From Chloroflexota bacterium (GTDB lineage: Bacteria; Chloroflexota; Limnocylindria; Limnocylindrales; CSP1-4), in assembly GCA_021815005.1 (NCBI GenBank), contig JAKAHL010000060.1, forward strand, positions 1 through 8,965: a stretch of 8,965 nucleotides of DNA, read 5' to 3'. A model generated the notes under the pieces. The model had not been told where the DNA came from, did no database searches, and saw only the letters and a list, made by a program, of their open reading frames with translations. Positions 1 to 5,900 of this stretch are shown here, piece by piece (positions within the stretch are counted from its first letter, which is position 1; the number at the start of each line of letters is the position of its first letter). The position numbers were made by a program, and so were the translations under genes.

Positions 1-654
1 CCATCCGCCATCCCCGCGAGCACGCCAAGGCCGATCCCCGCCCCGACGACGACTATCTGCAGCACCGCACCGAGCAGGAGCGGGACATGGTCGACAAGCA
101 GGGCGATCAGGGCTGAGCCGGGACGCGCCCCCATCGGCCGCCGGGCCGGTCTCCCCCGAGGCCCGGGCAGGCGCAGATGTCGGCACGCCGGCCTCGAGCG
201 CCGGCGCTGGCGCCCCGGACGACGCGGCCAGCGGCGCCAGCACGGACGTGGCCGCGCCGCCGACACCGAACTCGAGACCGCCGCCCAGCAGCAGGCCGGC
301 CATACCGAGCGCGGCCAGCGACGCGGCGAGGGGGCCCGCGACGGACCGTCGGCCCGCCAGCGGGGCGAGGAGGCGACGCCAGACCGTCGGGCGGCGCAGT
401 GACGCGGCCTGCCGCTCGTCCAGGCGGAAGTCCCTCGGTCGGGCGGGGGCCGGCGTCGCCGCCAGGGCGGCCGAGACGGAGCGCAGGTCGCGGTGGAGGC
501 TGGCGCATGCCGGGCAGGACGCGACCAGCGCGACGGCGCGCTCAAGGTCGTCGCCGGTCAGGTCGCCCGCTTCGTAGGCCGCGATCAGCAGCCGATCGTG
601 CGAGGCATGGGGATCGCCCGTGCCGGGGTCGGCAGCGCCGGGCAGCCGGGTCAT
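1..654 (-). CDS. Putative membrane anti-sigma factor, partial (runs off left edge), with apparent frameshift near 120-135
   Basis: Starts at the ATG at 654, whose ATGA overlaps the stop of the sigma gene, so the two are probably translationally coupled. The N-terminal part (about residues 19-80) resembles the cytoplasmic zinc-binding anti-sigma domain: a helical region, then CPAC at residues 47-50 with a histidine at 54. The usual His four residues before the first Cys is absent (Leu there). A hydrophobic Ala/Leu/Gly segment at about 103-126 is a likely membrane helix, followed by an Ala/Pro-rich stretch. From about position 115 leftward this frame looks non-coding: codons begin to end in T or A and the peptide becomes Arg/Pro/Cys-rich, though no stop occurs before base 1. 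A neighbouring frame takes over with a clean hydrophobic segment. Expected role: hold the adjacent ECF sigma factor inactive at the membrane. Function is inferred from position and the CxxC motif; homology is not proven. Confidence 0.7.
   Translation of the reverse strand, partial: MTRLPGAADPGTGDPHASHDRLLIAAYEAGDLTGDDLERAVALVASCPACASLHRDLRSVSAALAATPAPARPRDFRLDERQAASLRRPTVWRRLLAPLAGRRSVAGPLAASLAALGMAGLLLGGGLEFGVGGAATSVLAPLAASSGAPAPALEAGVPTSAPARASGETGPAADGGASRLSPDRPACRPCPAPARCGAADSRRRGGDRPWRARGDGGW
3..134 (-). other. Hydrophobic reading frame continuing the anti-sigma gene (shifted C-terminus or separate small membrane protein)
   Basis: Read leftward from an ATG at 134-132, this frame stays open to the window edge. 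From about 110 to 3 it encodes Leu, Val, Ile, Gly and Ala almost exclusively, ending in a Gly-rich stretch followed by MAD: a good transmembrane helix. Codons mostly end in G or C and begin with G, as in real genes here, while the anti-sigma frame loses these properties over the same bases. Two explanations fit: one extra base in the sequence, for example in the C run at 128-132, so that this is the true C-terminus of the anti-sigma factor; or a separate overlapping gene starting at 134. The purine-rich GGGGGAGA lies rather far upstream of that ATG, so the first explanation is preferred. Confidence 0.5.
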
Positions 655-1319
655 GCCTCGTCTCCCCGGAACAGGTGCAGCGACGTCTCAAGGCGGTCCC
701 GCAGCGCGAGCCGACCGCGGTGGATCCGCGACTTCACCGTCCCCAGCGACACGCCCGTCAGGGTCGCGATCTCCTGATAGTCGAACCCCTCCACGTCGAA
801 CAGGACGATCGCGTGCCGCTGGTCCGACGTGATCTGGGCGAGCGCCGCCTGAAGCGCCCGTCCCCGCTCGAGGTCCAGAGCCGTTCGCTCGGGGTCCGCC
901 TCCGGTCCGGCAGGCGGCTGCCAGGAGTCGTCCTCGAACGCCGGGTACGGCTGGGCCGGGCGACGCTTGCGCAGCCGCTGCTGGTCCATCGCGGCGTTGA
1001 CCGCGATCCGGCTGAGCCACGAGCGGACGCTGCCCCCGCGGAACGACCCCAGGTTCCGGTAGGCGGCGAAGAAGGCCTCCTGCACGGCGTCGGCCGCCTG
1101 GTCGCGGTCGGGCACCATGCGAACGACGAGGGTGTACAAGTGGTCCTGGTACAGCTCCACGAGCCCGTTGAACGCGTCGAGCGATCCGTCGCGTGCCTGC
1201 TCCAGCAGGACCAGGTCGCGATGGCGGGTCAGCTCGTCGGCGGCACCAGCCGGCCGGACGTCCTCCACGACGGGTTCGACCCCCCTGACGGCGATGGCGA
1301 GGCGCGGCGAGTCTAGCAT
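651..1319 (-). CDS. ECF-type RNA polymerase sigma factor (sigma-70 family, RpoE-like)
   Basis: A protein of 222 residues if started at the ATG at 1319. Region sigma-2 spans about residues 46-119: it begins AFNGLVELYQDHLY, contains DAVQEAFFAAYRNL, and ends SWLSRIAVNAAMDQQRLRKRR. An acidic, Pro-rich linker follows. Region sigma-4 is at about 154-208, with the recognition helix-turn-helix YQEIATLTGVSLGTVKSRIHRGR shortened here to its core TLTGVSLGTVKSRI. This is the classic two-domain ECF layout, directing RNA polymerase to a small regulon. The start is uncertain. A GTG at 1268 gives 205 residues beginning closer to the sigma-2 domain, is preceded by AGGGGGG, and lies about 40 bases after a TAGACT hexamer that would otherwise fall inside the coding sequence. 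The stop overlaps the start of the next gene, a putative anti-sigma factor. Confidence 0.93.
   Translation of the reverse strand: MLDSPRLAIAVRGVEPVVEDVRPAGAADELTRHRDLVLLEQARDGSLDAFNGLVELYQDHLYTLVVRMVPDRDQAADAVQEAFFAAYRNLGSFRGGSVRSWLSRIAVNAAMDQQRLRKRRPAQPYPAFEDDSWQPPAGPEADPERTALDLERGRALQAALAQITSDQRHAIVLFDVEGFDYQEIATLTGVSLGTVKSRIHRGRLALRDRLETSLHLFRGDEA
1310..1315 (-). promoter_or_regulatory. Candidate -10 element TAGACT for the sigma gene
   Basis: TAGACT read on the minus strand. It lies just inside the coding sequence if translation begins at 1319, but about 40 bases upstream of the alternative GTG at 1268. The same hexamer sits upstream of the TerB-YCII gene and of dnaE. No convincing -35 box is visible. 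A/T-rich hexamers are rare in this DNA, which is the main argument for it. Confidence 0.35.
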
Positions 1320-1410
1320 CGGGCGGATGCGCCCCCCAAGGTGCCGGGCGGACGGGTTGGCGAGCATCGCCGCCCAGACGCCCCGCCCGCCCGGGCGGTT
1401 CCCGACCCGG

Positions 1411-1416
1411 TAGGAT
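1411..1416 (+). promoter_or_regulatory. Candidate -10 element TAGGAT for tRNA-Leu
   Basis: TAGGAT ends seven bases before the first base of the mature tRNA (1424). The usual distance from a -10 element to the transcription start would put the start at 1423-1424, that is, at or next to the mature 5' end. No TTGACA-like -35 element is visible at 16-19 bases upstream. Confidence 0.5.
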
Positions 1417-1423
1417 GGCGCGG

Positions 1424-1509
1424 GGCGAAGTGGCGGAACGGCAGACGCGGCGGTCTCAAACACCGCTGGGGGCAACCTCGTGTGGGTTCGAATCCCACCT
1501 TCGCTACCA
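1424..1509 (+). tRNA. tRNA-Leu (anticodon CAA), CCA encoded
   Basis: Full cloverleaf by eye. Acceptor stem GGCGAAG (1424-1430) pairs with CTTCGCT (1499-1505), with a G-U at the first pair. The D arm follows (TGGCGGAACGGCAGACGC type, typical of tRNA-Leu). Anticodon stem GCGGT/ACCGC encloses the loop CTCAAAC, anticodon CAA at 1457-1459, which reads UUG codons. A long class II variable arm lies at about 1467-1481. T stem GTGGG/CCCAC (1482-1486, 1494-1498) encloses TTCGAAT. The discriminator base is A (1506) and CCA is encoded at 1507-1509. It is divergent from the sigma gene and has its own likely promoter. UUG should be a rare leucine codon in such GC-rich genes, so this is probably a minor isoacceptor. 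Confidence 0.97.
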
Positions 1510-1568
1510 GCGCGAACCGTCGCTCGGCGCGCCCGGCGGTGCCCACCTCCCGGTGCAACTGACGTGCA

Positions 1569-1661
1569 GACGGGATTAAGTCTCGGCAACCCACGGCGTC
1601 AGCGTGGCACGGCGGCGGCATCATGCCGCAGGCGCCCAAGCCGAATTGGCCGGGCGACGCC
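1569..1661 (+). other. Hairpin-rich stretch, possible structured RNA or leader
   Basis: Lies in the 181-base gap between the tRNA and the small membrane protein gene. Four consecutive simple hairpins can be drawn: AGAC/GTCT (1569-1572 with 1580-1583); CCACG/CGTGG with a 7-base loop (1591-1595 with 1603-1607); GCGGCAT/ATGCCGC around a single C (1615-1629); and a compound stem with GGCG, CCC and GCC (1631-1634, 1635-1637, 1640-1642) pairing with GGC, GGG and CGCC (1648-1650, 1652-1654, 1658-1661), with a three-base bulge. It could be the 5' leader of the downstream small gene, a tRNA processing or termination region, or chance pairing in GC-rich DNA. It matches no riboswitch consensus I recognise. 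Confidence 0.3.
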
Positions 1662-1690
1662 CAACCCACCACGTCACCACCGGAGCGATC

Positions 1691-1825
1691 ATGACCCCCC
1701 TCTACCTCGTCACCCTCGCCGGCATCCACTTCTCCGGGAAACTGGCTGCCGTCGCCGTCGTGGCGGTCGTGGTGGTGATCGTGCTCGTCTGGCTGTTCCT
1801 GGCACGGGCGCGCGCGGCTCGTTGA
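1691..1825 (+). CDS. Small single-pass membrane protein of 44 residues, function unknown
   Basis: The ATG at 1691 is preceded by GGAG with six bases between them, a good ribosome-binding site; this is why an in-frame ATG further upstream (1604), which would add an Arg/His-rich tail, is not used. The protein has a short polar/hydrophobic start (MTPLYLVTLAGIHFSGK), then a strong transmembrane helix at about residues 18-38 made of Ala, Val, Ile, Leu and Trp, then a basic tail (ARARAAR). The positive-inside rule suggests an outward N-terminus and cytoplasmic C-terminus. Codons end in G or C as in neighbouring genes. No family is recognised. It stands alone between the tRNA and the TerB-YCII gene, 125 bases upstream of the latter. 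Such peptides often attach to or regulate membrane complexes, but nothing here says which. Confidence 0.6.
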   Translation: MTPLYLVTLAGIHFSGKLAAVAVVAVVVVIVLVWLFLARARAAR

Positions 1826-1831
1826 CGGGCC

Positions 1832-1871
1832 GCGGCCGGATCACGCCGCCGCCATCCGGGGCCCCGGCCGC
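1832..1871 (+). terminator. Inverted repeat after the small membrane protein gene, possible terminator
   Basis: GCGGCCGG (1832-1839) and CCGGCCGC (1864-1871) form a perfect 8-base inverted repeat seven bases after the stop codon; GGAT/ATCC can extend the pairing inward with a bulge. No T run follows, so a classical intrinsic terminator is not shown. A stem without T tract is plausible in GC-rich bacteria. Confidence 0.35.
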
Positions 1872-1888
1872 CTCAGGTCCTCTCAGGA

Positions 1889-1905
1889 GCCCCGCATCCC
1901 GGGGC
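1889..1905 (+). repeat. Perfect hairpin immediately upstream of the TerB-YCII promoter
   Basis: GCCCCG (1889-1894) and CGGGGC (1900-1905) with the loop CATCC. It ends two bases before the TAGACT at 1908. It may be an operator overlapping the -35/-10 spacer or a second termination hairpin for the upstream gene. Confidence 0.4.
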
Positions 1906-1907
1906 GC

Positions 1908-1913
1908 TAGACT
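1908..1913 (+). promoter_or_regulatory. Candidate -10 element TAGACT for the TerB-YCII gene
   Basis: TAGACT ends 37 bases before the ATG at 1951. It would give a leader of about 30 bases that carries the ribosome-binding site AGGGGA just before the start codon. No clear -35 box. Confidence 0.45.
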
Positions 1914-1950
1914 CGGCCGACACCACGTCTCGCAGCGTTCCCAGGGGACC

Positions 1951-2889
1951 ATGAGCCTGTTCCAGTCCATGTTCGGCATCGGCAGCCTCGCGGCGCAGGA
2001 CGCGCCCGGCGCGTCGGCGCCCGTCGGCGAGACCGAGAGCGTCCGCCGCATCGCCGCCCGCCTCGGGGCACTGCCGCCCGAGCGGGCGCGCTTCGTCGCC
2101 GCGTTCGCCTACCTGCTGGCCCGCGCCGCCCGGGCGGATCTGGTCATCTCGGACCTCGAGGCCGCGGAGATGGCCCGCCTGATCAGCGAGACGGGCGACA
2201 TCGACCCCGAGACGGGCGCCCTGGTGGTGAGCCTCGCGGCGTCGCGCGTGGAGGGCTACGGCGCCACCGACGACTACCTCGTGACCCGCGAGTTCAAGGC
2301 GATCTCGACGCCCGAGCAGCGGAGCCACCTGATCCGCTGCTGCCTGCTGGTGGCGGCCGCCGACGCTGACATCGACGCGCAGGAGTCGTGGCTGGTCAAC
2401 AGGATCGCCGAGGAGCTCGATGTTCCCCGGGCCGACCTCAACCGGATCCGGGACGAGTTCACGGACCGCATCGCGGGCCTCGCGGAGGTGCGCCGCCTGC
2501 GGGCCGAGGCCGGGTCCCCCGTCGCGCCCGCCGCGGCGCCGACCACGGCCGCACCCGAAGCGGCGGCCGTGCCGAAGCCCGCGCCAGAGCTCCCCGAGGG
2601 CGTGCGCATCGAGCAGGTCTTCCTGGCGGAGGTGCCCTACACGCCAGAGGCGCCCCGGCTCCGGCCCGCGCTCCGCCCCCAGCACCTGGCACGGCTCCTG
2701 CGGCTGCGTCTCCAGGGCCGGATCATCGAGGCCGGCGGCACGGCGGACTTCGAGAAGGCGGTGCTCCTGGTTCGAGCCGCCAGCGAGGCCGAGGTGCTCG
2801 AGATGATCGCGGACGACGTCTACACCTCCGGCGGCGTGTGGCACTCGCCCAGGGTCGTGGGCTACGGGCGGGTGGTCCCCGCCGACTGA
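1951..2889 (+). CDS. TerB-like domain protein fused to a YCII-like domain
   Basis: 312 residues, starting at an ATG preceded by AGGGGA, four bases away. Residues about 28-165 are an all-helical TerB-like domain: ARAARADLVISDLEAAEM near 57-74 and VAAADADIDAQE near 134-144 are the two acidic, tellurite-resistance-type repeats (an ADxxIxxxE pattern) that bind metal in TerB relatives. An Ala/Pro-rich linker covers about 185-216. Residues about 219-309 resemble a YCII domain, a small ferredoxin-like fold: it begins EQVFLAEVPYTPEAP, continues with RPQHLARLLRLRLQG (His245), then AVLLVRAASEAEVLEMIADD, and ends GYGRVV. No signal peptide or membrane segment, so cytoplasmic. The cellular job is unknown; the TerB part may bind metal or act as a scaffold, and the YCII part may be a degenerate enzyme or sensor domain. 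It has its own promoter candidate and converges on dnaE. Confidence 0.8.
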   Translation: MSLFQSMFGIGSLAAQDAPGASAPVGETESVRRIAARLGALPPERARFVAAFAYLLARAARADLVISDLEAAEMARLISETGDIDPETGALVVSLAASRVEGYGATDDYLVTREFKAISTPEQRSHLIRCCLLVAAADADIDAQESWLVNRIAEELDVPRADLNRIRDEFTDRIAGLAEVRRLRAEAGSPVAPAAAPTTAAPEAAAVPKPAPELPEGVRIEQVFLAEVPYTPEAPRLRPALRPQHLARLLRLRLQGRIIEAGGTADFEKAVLLVRAASEAEVLEMIADDVYTSGGVWHSPRVVGYGRVVPAD

Positions 2890-2890
2890 C

Positions 2891-2906
2891 CCGGCGGCCT
2901 CGCCGG
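2891..2906. terminator. Hairpin between converging stop codons, probable bidirectional terminator
   Basis: CCGGCG, loop GCCT, CGCCGG: a perfect 6-base stem filling most of the 23 bases between the stop of the TerB-YCII gene (2887-2889) and the stop of dnaE (2913-2915). It lacks T tracts on both sides, but its position fits a shared terminator for the two converging genes. Confidence 0.55.
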
Positions 2907-2912
2907 TCCCGG

Positions 2913-5900
2913 TCAGCCGAGCGACAGGTCGATCACGCCGTCGCCGACGCGCCGCCGCACCTCCGCCTCGAGCTCGGCGTCGTAGGCCACGCCACGGAGC
3001 TCCATGGGCAGGGCCGTGCCGCCGGGCGCCGGCACGTGGACCACCACGCGGGTGGCGCCCGGGCGCTCGCGAAGGACGGCCCGGAACGCCTGCATGGCCG
3101 ACAGCACGCGCTCGGTGCCGGCCTCGCGCGCGAAGCGCACGTTGAGGACCGTGCCGGGCGCTGCGTCGATCGGCTGCGACGGCGCCTGGGCCGCTGCCAC
3201 GGCCCGCGCCCGGAGCTCGTCGGGGAGCGCCGGCTCGTCCTGCTCGGCGTCATCCTCGGCGCCGGCCAGGGCTGACGGCTCCCGGTAGGTCGGCACCGGC
3301 TCGGCGGGCGCCACCCTCGGCAGGGCCGGCGGCACGGGCGACGCGACGGGCGGGCGCGGCGCCGGCGACACGACCGCCGTGACTGCCGCCGGGGATCCCG
3401 TCGTCGGGCGCAAGGCGGGCGATGGCGACCCGGACCGGCCCGCGGGCGACGGCGCCGGGCGTCCCGAGCCGCCCTGACCCTGCGAGCGCGGTGGCGAGGC
3501 GCTGCCCGCGCCATCGGTGGCGTCGCGCCGCGCGTTGTTGCCGCCGCCGGCCGGCCCGCGGCGCGTGCGTCTGTCGAGCGCGCCAACCTCCCTGGCGAAC
3601 GCGTCGGGCCCGGCGTCGGCCACCTGGTCCCAGTCCCACACGGAATCCGCGAGCAGCGACGCCTCGTCGCCACGGTGGTCCACGCGCCCCGCCACGAGCA
3701 GGATCGCCCCGTCGCGCCACACGCCCGCCGTCTGCTCGAACGTCTTGGGGAACACCACCACCTCGATGGTCCCCTGCAGGTCCTCGACCGTGACCACGGC
3801 CATGGTGGACTTGCTCTTGGTGATCACCGACCGCATGGCGGTCACGATGCCGCCCAGGACCACGCGCTGCCCGTCGAGGGACTCGTCCTTGAGGTCGCCG
3901 CTGTAGGCCGTGACGAACTGGCCCACGCGGTCGGCCACCTCGCCCATCGGGTGGTCCGAGAGATAGAGCCCCATGAGCTCCTTCTCCCAGCGCAGCCGCT
4001 CGCGGACGGGCGCCTCGGGGACGTCGGGGAGCGGCTTCTCGAGGACCGCGCCGTCGTCGCCGCCCATGTCGAACAGGCTAGTCTGGCCGGACACGCGGTC
4101 GCGCTGGGCTGCCTGCCCGGTGGCCAGGGCGTCGTCGAGCCCCGCCAGCAGCTGCGCCGGGTGGCCGAACGCGTTCAGCGCCCCGACGCGGATGAGCGAC
4201 TCGAGGACCTTGCGGTTGGCGAGGCGCACGTCCACGCGCGAGCACAGGTCGGTCAGGCTGCGGAACTCGCCGCCGGTCTGCCGCGAGTCGATGATCGACT
4301 GGATGGCGCTCTCGCCGACGTTCTTCACCGCGAGCAGGCCGAACCGGATGGCGTCGCCCTCCACCGTGAACCCGAGGTGGCTGCGGTGGACGTCCGGCGT
4401 GCGCACGTCGATGCCCAGCCGGCGGCACTCGGCGATGGCTGCGGCCACCTTGTCCGCGTTGTCGCGGAACGTGGACAGCACCGAGGTCATGTACTCGACG
4501 GTGTAGTTCGCCTTGAGGTACGCGGTCTGGTACGCCACGAGGCCGTACGTGGTGGCGTGCGCCTTGTTGAACCCGTACCGCTCGAAGGGCTCGAACGCCT
4601 TGAACACGGCGTCGATCGTGGCGGCGGACACGCCGCGCTGGGCGGCCCGCTCCACGAACGTCTCCTTCATCGACCGGAGCACGCTCGACTTCTTCTTGCG
4701 GATGGCGTAGCCGAGCGTGTCCGCCTCGGGGCCCGAGAAGCCGCCGAGCGCCACGGCGGCGGCCATGATGTCCTCCTGGTAGACGAACACCCCGTACGTC
4801 CGGTTGAGGAACGGCTCGAGCAGCGGGTGCAGGTACTCGACCGGCTCCTGGCCGTGCTTGCGGCGGATGTAGGTGGGGATGTTGTCCATTGGCCCCGGCC
4901 GGTAGAGCGCCACCATGGCCGCGAGGTCGTAGACGGTGGTGGGCTGGAGCTCGCGGATGTAGCGGCGCATGCCCGCCGACTCGAGCTGGAACACGCCGGT
5001 GGTCTCGCCCGAGGCGAGCAGGCTGAACGTCTTGGGGTCGTCGAGCGGGATGGACTCGAGGTCCACCTCGATGCCCCGGTGATCGCGGATGAGCTCCACC
5101 GCGCGGCGCAGGATGGTGAGGTTGGACAGGCCCAGGAAGTCGAACTTGAGCAGGCCCAGCGCCTCGATGCCGTGCATCTCGTACTGGGTCATCAGGGCGT
5201 CCGAGTTGGTCGCCTTCTGGAGCGGCATCAGCTCCGTCAGCGGCTCGCGCGAGATGACCACGCCCGCGGCGTGGGTGGAGGCGTTGCGGGCGACGCCCTC
5301 GAGCTGCTGCGCGAACCCGATCAGCTTGCCGATCTGCGGGTCGCCGTCCACCATCTCCTTGAGCGGCGGGCTCATCTCGAGGGCGTCCGCGAGCTTGATT
5401 CCCAGCTGGTTGGGCACCGCCTTGGCGATCTTGTCCACGTCGCCGTAGCCCATGCCCATCACCCGGCCGACGTCCCGGATGGCCGCCCGGGCGAGCATCG
5501 TGCCGAAGGTGATGATCTGGGCGACGTGGTCCTGGCCGTACTTGCGGCTGACGTAGTTGATGACCTCGCCGCGGCGCTCGTCCTCGAAGTCGATGTCGAT
5601 GTCGGGCATCGTCACGCGGTCCGGGTTGAGGAACCGCTCGAACGGCAGCCCGTAGTGGATCGGGTCCACCGGCGTGATGCCCAGGGTGTAGGTCACGATC
5701 GAGCCGGGCGCCGAGCCTCGGCACGAGGTGGCAATGCCCTCGCTCCGGGCGTAGTTCACGAAGTCGGCCACGATGAGGAAGTAGCCGGCGTACCCCATCT
5801 GGTTGATGACGCCCAGCTCGTAGTCCAGCCGTTCCTGGATCTCGGACGTCACGGTCCCGTAGCGGCGCTCGAGGCCGCGCTGGCACTCCCTGCGCAGCCA

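Noticed and set aside
3..116. Charged plus-strand reading frame ending in TGA at 114-116, possibly the tail of a convergent gene
   Set aside because: It is the exact codon-for-codon antisense of the hydrophobic minus-strand frame. First-base G preference fits the minus strand better, and no start or domain is visible. It cannot be fully excluded because the window begins here.
107..508. 133-codon minus-strand frame within the anti-sigma gene
   Set aside because: Arg/Gly/Pro-rich shadow frame with poor third-position use, overlapping the better supported anti-sigma frame.
177..1316. 379-codon plus-strand open frame over the sigma/anti-sigma genes
   Set aside because: Arg/Pro-rich peptide without motifs, antisense to a clear ECF sigma factor and its partner.
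1559..1582. CTGACG and TAAGTC as a promoter for the small membrane protein
   Set aside because: The spacer is only about 12 bases, too short for a sigma-70 type promoter.
1320..1589. Extension of the sigma-factor frame upstream to 1589 (312-residue version)
   Set aside because: It would run antisense through the tRNA-Leu gene; the peptide there contains the GGIRTH-type string that is a well-known artefact of translating tRNA complements. Sigma-2 homology begins well after 1319.
1569..1661. Known riboswitch (TPP, cobalamin, SAM, glycine, c-di-GMP, fluoride, ZTP)
   Set aside because: None of the conserved core strings that I know for these classes is present, and the downstream gene is not a typical target.
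1873..2844. 323-codon minus-strand frame opposite the TerB-YCII gene
   Set aside because: Antisense shadow of a gene with a good ribosome-binding site and recognisable domains; composition is typical of complementary-strand artefacts.
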